Source: Pseudonocardia sp. (GTDB taxonomy: Bacteria > Actinomycetota > Actinomycetes > Mycobacteriales > Pseudonocardiaceae). Taken from it: DNA of 14,750 bases. Below the pieces are notes generated by a model. It searched no databases and was not told the origin of the DNA. It worked only from the letters and a program-made list of their open reading frames with translations. The DNA lies in NCBI GenBank assembly GCA_030147065.1, contig JASLAP010000641.1, positions 1-14,750 on the forward strand. Direction: 5' to 3'. A program made the translations under genes and the position numbers. Below are positions 6,580 through 14,349 of this stretch, in pieces (position 1 is the first letter of the stretch; each line of letters opens with the position of its first letter).

Positions 6580-7407
6580 TCAGCCGGGCCGGCGCAGGGC
6601 GGCCAGGATGTGGGTGCCGGCGTCCAGCAGGCCCGGCTCCCGGCACAGCCGGCGCTCCCAGGCCAGCACCCGGACCTGCTCGTCGGGGGTGAGGTCGGCG
6701 TGTACGGCCCGGTCCGCGTCCGCGGTGAGGAAGTTGGCCGCGGCCGCGGCCACCACCTCGCCGTGGCGGGTGCACAGCCGCTCCAGCTCCGACCACCGGT
6801 ACATGCGCATCTCGTGGCCGCCGTTGGTCTCGCGGTGCAGCTCCCCCGTGCGCAGCACGGCCTCGACGTGCTCCGGGCCGTACCGGCGCAGCTCCTCGAC
6901 CACGCCCGGCAGGAACGCCCGCAGCGCACCGGCCGTCGACATCACCGAGACCAGCACGTACCCGCCCGGCCGGGTCACCCGGACCAGTTCCGACAGCGCC
7001 CGGTCGGCCTGGTCGCGCACGTAGCTCAGCGGCCCGCCGAGGCAGACGACGACGTCGAAGCGGCCGTCGGGCAGGTGCGACAGGTCGCAGATGTCGAGCA
7101 CCTCGCGGGCGGTCACGGCGTCCTCGCAGCCGGCCTCGGCGACCCGGCGGCGGTGCGCGGCCAGCTGCCCCGGCGACAGGTCACCGACGTGCACGCGGGC
7201 GCCCAGCCGGGCCAGCTCGACGGTGAACCGCCCCGGCCCGGCCCCGGCGTCCAGGACCAGGTCCCCGGCCCGGACGAACTCGGTGATCATGTCCAGGTGG
7301 ACGGCCAGGCTCGCCCGCCCGGCCGGGGTGTCGTGACGGTCCCACTCGCGGTCGCCGTAGGCGTCGAAGAACGCCGCCACGTGCGCGGGGTCGAAGCGGC
7401 CGGGCAT
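6580..7407 (-). CDS. Class I SAM-dependent methyltransferase
   Basis: 275 residues with a Rossmann-like methyltransferase domain. Motif I is VLDAGAGPGRF at residues 51-61, followed by the acidic end of beta-2 in VHVGDLSPGQL and the motif IV-like FDVVVCLGGPLSYV. The N-terminus (FDAYGDREWDR) matches a common actinobacterial family of small-molecule methyltransferases. The C-terminal part has no feature that reveals the acceptor. The ATG at 7407 is chosen because family-like sequence starts there; the frame stays open upstream into the neighbour, and the ribosome site (GGGAC) is poor. It lies 43 bp after the MSMEG_6728-like gene on the same strand, so co-transcription is possible. The acceptor substrate is unknown. 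Confidence 0.85.
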   Translation of the reverse strand: MPGRFDPAHVAAFFDAYGDREWDRHDTPAGRASLAVHLDMITEFVRAGDLVLDAGAGPGRFTVELARLGARVHVGDLSPGQLAAHRRRVAEAGCEDAVTAREVLDICDLSHLPDGRFDVVVCLGGPLSYVRDQADRALSELVRVTRPGGYVLVSVMSTAGALRAFLPGVVEELRRYGPEHVEAVLRTGELHRETNGGHEMRMYRWSELERLCTRHGEVVAAAAANFLTADADRAVHADLTPDEQVRVLAWERRLCREPGLLDAGTHILAALRRPG

Positions 7408-7450
7408 GTCCCGACGGTAGGTCCGGGCCGCCCCGGGAACGACCGGTTTC

Positions 7451-7972
7451 TCAGCCGGGCCCCGCGGCCCGCTCCGCGGCCCGCGCTGCACGCCTGCGCT
7501 CGGCCGCGACGGCCTTCTCCGACCGGACCGGCCAGACGTAGGGCAGGTCGTCGGGGACGTCCGGGAAGTGCGGTCGGTACCAGCCGGGGTCCTTGCGGAC
7601 CAGGGCGGAGCGGTGGCTGCGGTGCAGCGCCTCGTCACCGAGCCAGGCCGGCAGGGCGCCGGCCGCGGCCAGCTCGTCCTGGGTCCGGGGCGGCCAGCAC
7701 CCGGCCGCGGTGAGGTCGCGCTCGATGCTCAGCGCGCAGGTGTCGCCGAAGCCCCGGGCGAGCCACGCCTCGACCACGGTCAGGCCGTAGCGGCCCAGCG
7801 CCTCCAGGTGCCCGCGCCACATCAGCACGGCCGGGTGGTTGCGCCAGCCGTAGTCGGGGACGGTCAGCCCGCGCACCACCTGCAGCGTCTCCACCCGCTG
7901 CTTGCCCAGCCGCCGCGGGTCGAGCACGGCGGCCGAGCGGGCGAAGTCGGGGTGGGGCAGGAAGGTCTGCAC
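7451..7972 (-). CDS. MSMEG_6728 family protein, pyrimidine-dimer DNA glycosylase-like
   Basis: 173 residues starting at GTG 7972. The N-terminus MQTFLPHPDFARSAAVLDPR, followed by RLGKQRVETLQV, and the YGWRNHPAVLMW block are recognisable as the actinobacterial MSMEG_6728 family. The segment HRSHRSALVRKDPGWYRPHF resembles the C-terminal part of T4 endonuclease V-type pyrimidine-dimer glycosylases (His-x-Ser ... Lys-x-Pro-x-x-Tyr), so a DNA-repair or DNA-binding role is plausible but not demonstrated. The last 25 or so residues are an Ala/Arg/Glu-rich tail predicted to be helical. The ribosome site is weak. It lies 43 bp ahead of the methyltransferase and 79 bp after the desaturase, all on the minus strand. 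Confidence 0.75.
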   Translation of the reverse strand: MQTFLPHPDFARSAAVLDPRRLGKQRVETLQVVRGLTVPDYGWRNHPAVLMWRGHLEALGRYGLTVVEAWLARGFGDTCALSIERDLTAAGCWPPRTQDELAAAGALPAWLGDEALHRSHRSALVRKDPGWYRPHFPDVPDDLPYVWPVRSEKAVAAERRRAARAAERAAGPG

Positions 7973-7990
7973 GGCACATCCGTCGAGGTC

Positions 7991-8011
7991 GGGGCGCGGG
8001 TCGGGCGCCCC
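7991..8011 (-). terminator. Candidate hairpin terminator between desaturase and MSMEG_6728-like gene
   Basis: GGGGCGC (7991-7997) pairs perfectly with GCGCCCC (8005-8011) around a 7-base loop, 41 bp beyond the desaturase stop and 18 bp before the next start. No U-tract follows. A competing longer pairing exists (CGCGGG at 7995-8000 with CCCGCG at 8026-8031). Confidence 0.4.
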
Positions 8012-8051
8012 GGGGGTACCCGCCCCCCGCGTCGACCCAACGCGGACCGGG

Positions 8052-9092
8052 CTAGCGGGCGCCCGCCGAGGCCGTGCGCAGCTGGCCGAGCGACTCCGCC
8101 CAGGACCGGACCAGGCCGGTCTCGTGGTAGGGCACGCCGACCTCGGCGCAGTAGTCGCGGACGACGGCCCGTGCCGCGCGCAGGTTCGCCGTCGGCATGC
8201 TCGGGAACAGGTGGTGCTCGATCTGGTGGTTCAGCCCGCCCATCAGCACGTGCAGCAGCCCGTCGGTGAGCCGGCCGCCGCGGATATTGCGCGAGGTCAG
8301 GACCTGCTTGCGCAGGAAGTCCAGCCGGCGCGAGGGCATCGCCATGCCCTTGTGGTTGGGCGCGAAGATCGACCCCAGGTACACCCCGAAGGCCGCCTGG
8401 TGGACCACCAGGAAGGCCAGCGCGAGCCCCGGCGGCAGGACGAGCAGCAACGCGGCGAGGTAGCCGACGACGTGCGCGGCGATCAGCGCCAGCTCGAGCC
8501 CGCGCCGCGGGAACCGCCGCCCGCCCTCGCCGAGCAGGGCCTGCAGGCCGGACCGGCGCAGGTCCACCCCGGCCAGGGTGAGCATCGGGAAGAACAGCGC
8601 GGCCTGGTGGCGGTGCACCCACCGGGTCACCCGCCCCCGCCCGGCCCTGGCCTGCTCGGGGGTCCACACCAGCGCGCCCGGCGCGACGTCGGGGTCGAGG
8701 CCCTCGTGGTTGGGGTTGGCGTGGTGGCGGGTGTGCTTGTCCATCCACCAGCCGTAGGACATCCCGATGCCGAGGTTGCCCAGCAGCCGCCCGGCCACCG
8801 CGGCCGGGCGCCGGGTCCGGAACACCTGCCGGTGGGCGACGTCGTGGGCGAGCAGGGCGACCTGGCCGTACCCGACCGCCGCCGCCACGGCCACCAGCAG
8901 CTGCCACGGCGAGTCGCCGAGCCGGACGAAGGCCGTGGCGGTGCCGGCGAGGTAGGCCCCGACCAGCGCGAACCGCAGCACGTAGTAGCCGGGGCGCCGG
9001 TCGAGCAGGCCGGCGGCGGCGATCCGGCGCGACAGCCGGGCGAAGTCGCTGCCGGCGGGCGGGGGGTCGGGGATCAGGGTCTGCGCGGTCAC
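8052..9092 (-). CDS. Acyl-lipid/acyl-CoA fatty acid desaturase
   Basis: 346-residue membrane di-iron desaturase. The three histidine boxes are HDVAH (83-87), HTRHH (120-124) and QIEHH (290-294); a glutamine in the third box is typical of front-end/acyl-lipid desaturases and of the mycobacterial DesA3 (stearoyl-CoA desaturase) group. Hydrophobic segments lie around residues 37-57, 66-80, 170-180 and 200-245. No cytochrome b5 domain is fused and no ferredoxin reductase gene is adjacent, so electrons must come from elsewhere. The GTG at 9092 is preferred because the protein begins with family-like sequence there; the frame is open to 9419 but reads through the neighbour. The only ribosome-site candidate (AGG, 9103 to 9101) lies in a hairpin arm. 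Confidence 0.88.
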   Translation of the reverse strand: MTAQTLIPDPPPAGSDFARLSRRIAAAGLLDRRPGYYVLRFALVGAYLAGTATAFVRLGDSPWQLLVAVAAAVGYGQVALLAHDVAHRQVFRTRRPAAVAGRLLGNLGIGMSYGWWMDKHTRHHANPNHEGLDPDVAPGALVWTPEQARAGRGRVTRWVHRHQAALFFPMLTLAGVDLRRSGLQALLGEGGRRFPRRGLELALIAAHVVGYLAALLLVLPPGLALAFLVVHQAAFGVYLGSIFAPNHKGMAMPSRRLDFLRKQVLTSRNIRGGRLTDGLLHVLMGGLNHQIEHHLFPSMPTANLRAARAVVRDYCAEVGVPYHETGLVRSWAESLGQLRTASAGAR

Positions 9093-9099
9093 GGGTCGA

Positions 9100-9119
9100 G
9101 CCTGCGGCGCGGCGCAGGC
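9100..9119 (-). promoter_or_regulatory. Hairpin directly upstream of the desaturase start
   Basis: GCCTGCG (9100-9106) and CGCAGGC (9113-9119) form a 7-bp stem with a 6-base loop, ending seven bases before the GTG. It could terminate the four-gene operon whose last stop is at 9176, or it could mask the AGG ribosome-site candidate of the desaturase. No U-tract is present. Confidence 0.4.
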
Positions 9120-9175
9120 GCCGGGCAGCCGGTGCGCCCCCGAGCCCGGGTGGGGCCCGCCTCCGGTCCGGCCGC

Positions 9176-9580
9176 TCAGCCGTCCACGGTGGGCGCGGCG
9201 GCCAGGTCCAGCCACACCTCCAGCAACCGCAGCGGGTCGATGGACACCCGCACCTCGTACCGGCGCCTGCCCTGCTCGACCCGGCCGGGCAGCGCCACCC
9301 CGCGCCAGTACGGGGGCGGGCCGACCTCCCCGTCGAGCAGCAGCCGGGTCGGCCCGATCGAGACGTCCAGGGTGATCCGGTGCATCCCGACGACCCCGCC
9401 GAACGCCCGCCGCGGCCACACCAGCACCGACCCGGTGGTCGGGAACCGGACCTCGCCCTCGAACACCTCGCCGTCCACGACCAGCCGCAGCGGACCGTCC
9501 ACCGGGCGCTGCCAGTGGCCGACCAGCGGCAGGTCGCGCGTCGGCGAGCCGTCGCGCTCGACGCGCAGCACGACGGTCAC
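9176..9580 (-). CDS. Small beta-rich hypothetical protein of the GTPase operon
   Basis: 134 residues from GTG 9580; not recognised. It alternates short hydrophobic and charged stretches suggesting about ten beta strands (LRLVVDGEVFEGEVRF, RITLDVSIG, RYEVRVSI), with no membrane segment, signal peptide or catalytic motif. It starts 23 bp after the stop of the anchored protein, with only a GC-rich weak ribosome site, and is the last gene of the operon. Position suggests a soluble adaptor or sensor subunit for the GTPases; this is inference. The frame continues upstream but reads across the preceding gene, so the start is fairly secure. It could share a fold with a beta-sandwich domain, which structure prediction would show. 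Confidence 0.65.
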   Translation of the reverse strand: MTVVLRVERDGSPTRDLPLVGHWQRPVDGPLRLVVDGEVFEGEVRFPTTGSVLVWPRRAFGGVVGMHRITLDVSIGPTRLLLDGEVGPPPYWRGVALPGRVEQGRRRYEVRVSIDPLRLLEVWLDLAAAPTVDG

Positions 9581-9603
9581 CGAGCCGCCGCCCGGTGGCG
9601 GGC

Positions 9604-10512
9604 TCAGCGGGTCGTCAGCAGCGGCACCAGGATCACGATCACCGCGGCCAGGCCCAGGATCAGCGGGGTGAGCACCGTCCGGATCCGCGACGGCGGTCGT
9701 CGCGGCGGGGGCGCGGTCCGGGAGGGGGCCGTCCGGGGCGGGGGCACCGCCGCGGACGGCCGCGCTTTTCCCACCGCGCCGCCCGCTCCCCCGACGGCCG
9801 GATCCGCTGCCGCGTCCAGCGCGACGATCCCGGGTGCGTCGAGGTCGGGGGCGAGCACGGCGAGCGGGCGGGGGTCCTCGCGCAGCGCGGCCAGGTCCTC
9901 GGCCGAGCCGACCAGGTTCAGCACCAGGGCCCGGCCGGGCCGGCCCTCGACCACCAGTGCGCGCACCCCCGCCAGGAAGGCTGCGCGGGCGGACGCCGAC
10001 CCGGCGTCGCCCAGCCAGTCCCCCGCCGGTACCGCGGCGGCCGGGAGGTCTGGCTCGGGCAGGGCCGCGACCACACCGGCCAGCGCGCTGCGCACCTCGG
10101 CCGGGGCGCCCGGGCCGGCGGCGGCCAGCAGCCGCTCCACATCGGGCTCCGGGAACGCCTCGTCCAGGGCGCGGGTCAGCCGGCCGGTCCCGTCCGGTGT
10201 CTGGTCGGCCAGCCAGGCCGCGACCAGCGCGGTCACCCCGGCCGGGTGGACCGCCGGCATGCCGTCCGGGGACTCCTCCAGCACCACGGTGTAGCGGATC
10301 ACCGTGCCGACGGCGTCGCGGCGGGCCGACGGGATGCCGCTGAGGTAGACCCGGTAGCCGGCGCCGTCCGACTCGACCAGCGCGGTCGGCCGCTCGAACG
10401 CGGTGTGCCCGGCGTAGGCCCGCCACCACGGGTGCCCCGGCGCGGCGCCGAGGAAGCCGTAGTCGCGGTGCCGGGGACGGCCCCGGGTCTGCAGGTGGAC
10501 TGACGTCACCAC
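9604..10512 (-). CDS. Hypothetical protein with proline-rich linker and C-terminal membrane anchor
   Basis: 302 residues (301 if the second of the two adjacent GTG codons is used). Residues about 1-245 are soluble, beginning with an alpha/beta region that contains YRVYLSGIP and GTVIRYTVVLEES. About 251-279 is a Pro/Arg/Ala-rich linker, and 280-299 is a single hydrophobic segment leaving three residues (TTR), which is a tail-anchor layout with the bulk of the protein in the cytoplasm. The N-terminal pattern is loosely like the GTPase-associated proteins encoded beside actinobacterial GTPases, but I cannot confirm this. It starts 36 bp after the second GTPase. A likely role is to tether the GTPase pair to the membrane or to sense a signal for it; both are inferences. 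Confidence 0.75.
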   Translation of the reverse strand: MVTSVHLQTRGRPRHRDYGFLGAAPGHPWWRAYAGHTAFERPTALVESDGAGYRVYLSGIPSARRDAVGTVIRYTVVLEESPDGMPAVHPAGVTALVAAWLADQTPDGTGRLTRALDEAFPEPDVERLLAAAGPGAPAEVRSALAGVVAALPEPDLPAAAVPAGDWLGDAGSASARAAFLAGVRALVVEGRPGRALVLNLVGSAEDLAALREDPRPLAVLAPDLDAPGIVALDAAADPAVGGAGGAVGKARPSAAVPPPRTAPSRTAPPPRRPPSRIRTVLTPLILGLAAVIVILVPLLTTR

Positions 10513-10548
10513 GGGGTCATCCGCGGAGTCGTCCGGGGGCGGTCGCGG

Positions 10549-11772
10549 TCACCACTGGTGCACCCGCTCGCTGTGCGCGCGCCGGGACAGCGACTCGACG
10601 ATCCCGGTCAGCGCCCGGGCCCGGTCGGCGGCCTGGATCGCCTCCTCGCGGCTGGTCCGCGCGGCGTCGGCGCGCAGCCGGCGCTCGCCGGTGACCAGGA
10701 ACCAGATGTTGCGGAAGAAGCCCTCGTCGCGCTCGGCGAAGGTCTGCGCGGCGTCGGCGGTCTGGCGGCGCATCCCGGCCTCGCGCTCCTCGACCTTCTG
10801 CCGGCCGGCCACCAGCTGCCGGCACAGCGCGATCATGATGTCCTCGGTGCCCTTGACCGACCGCTCGCCGGGCGGGCGCACCCCGTAGTGGGCCATGAAG
10901 GTCAGCGCGCCGGGCTCGTCGGGCTCGGGCAGCCAGTCCGCGCGCAGGATCTCCACGCAGCCGATGGTGTCCACCGGGGCGTAGACCGCGCGCATGTTGC
11001 GCACGTCCGGGGCCTCGTTGGGGACCAGCTCGATGACCGCCCGGTAGACCCGGCGCACCCACTGCAGCAGGCTCGCCGACAGGTCGCGGCGCCCGCCGTT
11101 GTCGTCGAAGTAGGACTCGCACTTGACCGGGCAGAGCAGCAGCAGCGCCGGCTCGTCGGGGCGCTCGTTGCGCCGCTTGAGCCAGGTCCGCACCACGTCG
11201 GTGACCTGCGGGGTGCCCAGCACGCTCGGCACTGCGCGCAGGTGGGCGGCGGTGGTCGCCTCCATCAGCACCGCGGCGTCGATCGGCAGGATCAGCACCG
11301 AGCACTGCTCGAGGAACCGCTCGCACTCCTCCCACTGCGCCTCCACCCCGGCCGGGCGGGTGTGCGGGTCGAGCCAGCCACCGGGGTAGTCCAGCAGTTG
11401 CAGCTCGATGCCGGTGTCCGGGACCCCGGTGTCGAGCAGCAGGTGGAAGGTGAACTGGTCCTGCGAGCCGCCCAGCGCGCCGGCGTCGAACTCCCCGGCC
11501 AGCAGCGAGCCGTCCAGCTCGCGGCGGTGCTGGCTCAGCCGCTTCTGGGTGGCGGTCCCGATCGCCTTCATCGAGATCGGGGTGCCCTCCAGCAGCCGCT
11601 GCCCGTCGTGCAGCAGGGCGGTGATGAGCGAGGTCTTGCCGACCCGGGACGGGCCGACCATGCCGATCCGGTAGACCAGCCGGCCGGGGCCGGGCTCGCC
11701 GGGCGGGCCCGGCCGGGCCGCGGCCGACGGGGACGCCGACGGGGCCGGGGTGGGGGTGGCGTACTCGGTCAC
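10549..11772 (-). CDS. TRAFAC-type GTPase, second of a GTPase pair
   Basis: 407 residues. After a 30-residue Pro/Ala/Ser-rich N-terminus comes a P-loop GTPase domain: Walker A GPSRVGKTS at 40-48, G3-like DYPGG at 128-132 and a G4-like PVKCE at 215-219, which departs from the classic NKxD. The C-terminal third (about 315-407) is mostly charged helix (RQKVEEREAGMRRQ), likely an interaction region. Start GTG 11772 has AAGGAG eight bases upstream and overlaps the dynamin-like stop by 4 bp (GTGA), so the two GTPases are probably made in similar amounts and work together. The domain resembles the double-GTPase families predicted in actinobacterial conflict systems, from memory. No other enzymatic motif is seen. 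Function unproven. Confidence 0.82.
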   Translation of the reverse strand: MTEYATPTPAPSASPSAAARPGPPGEPGPGRLVYRIGMVGPSRVGKTSLITALLHDGQRLLEGTPISMKAIGTATQKRLSQHRRELDGSLLAGEFDAGALGGSQDQFTFHLLLDTGVPDTGIELQLLDYPGGWLDPHTRPAGVEAQWEECERFLEQCSVLILPIDAAVLMEATTAAHLRAVPSVLGTPQVTDVVRTWLKRRNERPDEPALLLLCPVKCESYFDDNGGRRDLSASLLQWVRRVYRAVIELVPNEAPDVRNMRAVYAPVDTIGCVEILRADWLPEPDEPGALTFMAHYGVRPPGERSVKGTEDIMIALCRQLVAGRQKVEEREAGMRRQTADAAQTFAERDEGFFRNIWFLVTGERRLRADAARTSREEAIQAADRARALTGIVESLSRRAHSERVHQW

Positions 11773-14096
11773 GGCTGGTTCTCCTTGCGTGCGCCCAGGG
11801 TCGCGACGAGCAGGTCGCGGGCCCGGGTGACCGCGGTGAAACGGGCGTCGGCCGCGTCCATCTCGCGGTACGCCCCGGGCCAGATGTCGTTCTTGTAGGC
11901 GTCGGCGAGGCGGCGGAACTCCACCTCGGACTCGCCGGACCGGATCACGGTGTCCTCGAACTGCTCGGCCGCGGCGTGCAGCACCAGGGCCGGGGTGACG
12001 GCCTCGCGCAGCAGCGCCTTCTGGGTCAGGTAGGCGGCCTGCTCGGCCATCCGGGAGACGAACCGGTACAGCTCCTCGGCCCCGGCCGGGGTCGGCGGCA
12101 CGGTGATCTGGGTGCGCAGCTGCCCGGTCTGCGGGTCCGGCAGTTGCAGAGCCAGCCCGTCGAGCTCGGAGCGCACCCGGGGGTGCAGCTGGGAGCGGTA
12201 GTCCAGGCGGATCGCGCGCAGGGTGCGGATCGCCCGGCGCAGCCGCGGGCACGGCGGTTGCGCGGCCTCGAGCAGCTCGGCCAGCCGGTCCAGGGCGTCG
12301 CGGCCCGCGGTCCGGCCCGCCTCCCCCGCTCCGGTCGCCTTCCCGAGCAGGTCGCCCAGCTCGGCGCCGAGGATCTCGGCGACCTCGGTCCACAGCTGCT
12401 CGACCCGATCGGTGAAGAAGCCGTCGATCCGCTCGAAGCTGTCGCTGATCTCCACCCGGACCCGGTTGAGCTCCTGGCCGGCGTAGCCGCCGCTGAAGCT
12501 GTCCACCCGCATCCGGCGCAGCCCCTCGTCGCGCCAGGCCTCCTCGCCGACGCCGAGCCCACCGGTGATCCACTCCCGGGTGGCCGCGTAGGCCTGCTCG
12601 ACGGTGGCCACGTACTCCGGGTCCTCGGCGGCGTCGCGGGCCTGCTCGCGCAGCCGGGCGACCAGCTCCTGCAGCCCGGCCGCGACGTCCTGGCGCAGCC
12701 GCCGGGCGCGCCGGTCCAGGTCCTCCGCGGCGCTGCCGGTGCTGGCCCGCACCGTGGCCAGCACCGCGCCCAGGTCGCCGACCAGCCCGTCGATCCGGTC
12801 GGCGACCGCCCGGGTCTGCGCGCGGGTGGCCGCCAGCACGTCGGCGTCCATGGCCGGCAGCCGGGCCGCGAGGTGGTCGAGCACCGGGCCGAGCACCCGG
12901 GCGTGCACGTCGGCGGGGTCGGCGGCGTCGGTCTGCAGGACCCGGAAGAACCGGTCCGGCTCGCCCATGTTGACCTCGCGGGTGACGTCGTCGCGCAGGG
13001 TCGCGGCCATCACCTCGTCGACGCCGCCCTGGTTGAGCACCAGCTGCACGAAGTCGCGCTTGGCGACGAACCCGCGGGCGATGTCGAGCAGGTCCAGAGC
13101 CCGGGCGTCGGCCTCGCCCCAGTACGCCTCGTCGCCCATCGCCCGCTTGACCAGCAGTACCACGTCGACCTCGTTCTGCAGGCCCTCGACGTGGTGGGCG
13201 TCGGCGCCGACGGCGACCTCGCCCAGCCCGGGCAGGTCGACCACGGTCAGCCGCTCGACCTGGTTCTGCGGGAACCGGCACTCGATGCGCAGGTCGCGCA
13301 CCGCCAGGTAGCGCCGCGAGACCCGGGCCGGGTCGGCCAGCTGCTCGTTGCTCGGGTAGGCGACGTAGTCGCGCAGCTGGTCCAGGTTCAGCTCGCGCTC
13401 GCCGCCGACCAGGTCGCCGGCGTAGGAGGGCAGTGCGGCCTGCATGTCGCGCAGCCGCTTGAGCAGCTGGGCGTGGCTGGGCGGGGTGGCCGGGTCGCCG
13501 GGCTCGGCGGGGCCGCCGGCCGGCGGGTAGGTCCAGTCCGCGAACTCGGCCAGGCTGGTCGGCAGCCCGGGCAGGCCCAGCTGGGCGTGGTGCGGGGCGA
13601 GCACGTCCGCGGCGAAGGTCTCGAAGGTGTGCAGGCTCAGCACCGCGCGCTCGGTGGTGGCGCTGTGCCGGATGCGGCTGCGCACCGCGGTCACCGGCAG
13701 GCCCTTGCCGGTGGGGATCTGGTTGTCGCCCAGCCCGGAGATCGACTGCAGCAGGGTGGACTTGCCAACCCGGGCCTTGCCGCTGACCCCGACGGTGATG
13801 GTGTCGCGGGAGAACCGGGCGCTGAGCACCCGCAGCAGCCGGGTCGCCTCGGCGATGCCCGAGCGCAGGTCGTCGACCCGGTCGTCGAGGGCGAAGCCGG
13901 TGAGCACCGCGCGCAGGTCGTCGGGGGTCGAGCCGTGGTCGCGCAGCACCGCGACCGCCCCGGCCAGGCCGGCGAGCTGGGAGTCGACGCGCTGCCACCA
14001 CTCGATCTCGGCGCGCACCGGCGCCACCAGGTCGTGGCGCCGGTCCAGGATCGCGCCGATCCGCTCCGGTATCGCGCGGTCAGCCAGCTCAGGCAC
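11769..14096 (-). CDS. Dynamin-like large GTPase
   Basis: 775 residues. A helical N-terminal stretch (1-98) precedes a GTPase domain with Walker A GKARVGKST at 106-114, a switch threonine in LPVTAVRS (T136), and G3 DLPG at 287-290. G4 is degenerate: NQGG at 355-358 replaces NKxD. The following 400 residues are helical with coiled-coil-like charged stretches (for example RARRLRQDVAAGLQELVARL), as in the stalk of bacterial dynamin-like proteins; no transmembrane segment is seen. The GTG at 14096 is chosen for GAGGGGA eight bases upstream; an in-frame GTG at 14147 would add 17 residues. It is the first gene of the operon and overlaps the second GTPase by 4 bp. Bacterial relatives remodel membranes or act in phage defence and stress; SrfC-like virulence-associated GTPases are an alternative assignment. 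Confidence 0.82.
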   Translation of the reverse strand: MPELADRAIPERIGAILDRRHDLVAPVRAEIEWWQRVDSQLAGLAGAVAVLRDHGSTPDDLRAVLTGFALDDRVDDLRSGIAEATRLLRVLSARFSRDTITVGVSGKARVGKSTLLQSISGLGDNQIPTGKGLPVTAVRSRIRHSATTERAVLSLHTFETFAADVLAPHHAQLGLPGLPTSLAEFADWTYPPAGGPAEPGDPATPPSHAQLLKRLRDMQAALPSYAGDLVGGERELNLDQLRDYVAYPSNEQLADPARVSRRYLAVRDLRIECRFPQNQVERLTVVDLPGLGEVAVGADAHHVEGLQNEVDVVLLVKRAMGDEAYWGEADARALDLLDIARGFVAKRDFVQLVLNQGGVDEVMAATLRDDVTREVNMGEPDRFFRVLQTDAADPADVHARVLGPVLDHLAARLPAMDADVLAATRAQTRAVADRIDGLVGDLGAVLATVRASTGSAAEDLDRRARRLRQDVAAGLQELVARLREQARDAAEDPEYVATVEQAYAATREWITGGLGVGEEAWRDEGLRRMRVDSFSGGYAGQELNRVRVEISDSFERIDGFFTDRVEQLWTEVAEILGAELGDLLGKATGAGEAGRTAGRDALDRLAELLEAAQPPCPRLRRAIRTLRAIRLDYRSQLHPRVRSELDGLALQLPDPQTGQLRTQITVPPTPAGAEELYRFVSRMAEQAAYLTQKALLREAVTPALVLHAAAEQFEDTVIRSGESEVEFRRLADAYKNDIWPGAYREMDAADARFTAVTRARDLLVATLGARKENQP

Positions 14097-14349
14097 GCAG
14101 CAGGTCCCCTCGGTCGGGCCGGACGCCCGGCGTGGTCCGACCGGCACATCGTCGCGGCGCCGCTCCGCGCGGGCAACCGAGGGCGGGCCGGCCGGTGCCG
14201 GTCATCGTAGCCGCGCGGCACCGGGCGGGTCGGCGGCGACCGCCGTGGCCCCGGCCGGAACCGGCCGCAGCGCCCGATCACCGCAGCGTCGATCACCGCA
14301 GCCGTCCCCGACGGATCCGGTCGTGGTGGGCGGGCCTACGCTCCCGCTC
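14097..14349. promoter_or_regulatory. Divergent intergenic region between GTPase operon and membrane protein gene
   Basis: About 250 bp carrying the promoter of the four-gene operon (elements not clear to me) and a candidate leaderless promoter for the plus-strand gene: TACGCT at 14337-14342, seven bases before the GTG at 14350, with no convincing -35. It also contains the palindrome CGGCCGG-AA-CCGGCCG (14252-14267) and a 15-bp-period direct repeat, both possible operators. Confidence 0.5.
14275..14302. repeat. Direct repeat of 13 bp at 15-bp spacing
   Basis: CGATCACCGCAGC occurs at 14275-14287 and again at 14290-14302, separated by GT, in the shared upstream region of two divergent genes. 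Tandem sites at about 1.5 helical turns could bind a regulator; simple duplication is equally possible. Confidence 0.6.

Noticed and set aside
6580..9092. Methyltransferase, MSMEG_6728-like gene and desaturase as one lipid-modification pathway
   Set aside because: The methyltransferase lacks features of cyclopropane or tuberculostearic acid synthases, a hairpin separates the desaturase from the next gene, and nothing ties the three functions together beyond a shared strand.
10549..14001. Single 1150-codon minus-strand frame spanning both GTPases
   Set aside because: Only the C-terminal part encodes the second GTPase; the rest is an out-of-frame Arg/Gly/Pro-rich reading of the dynamin-like gene, whose correct frame has an intact P-loop and DLPG motif. 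It is not a fusion.
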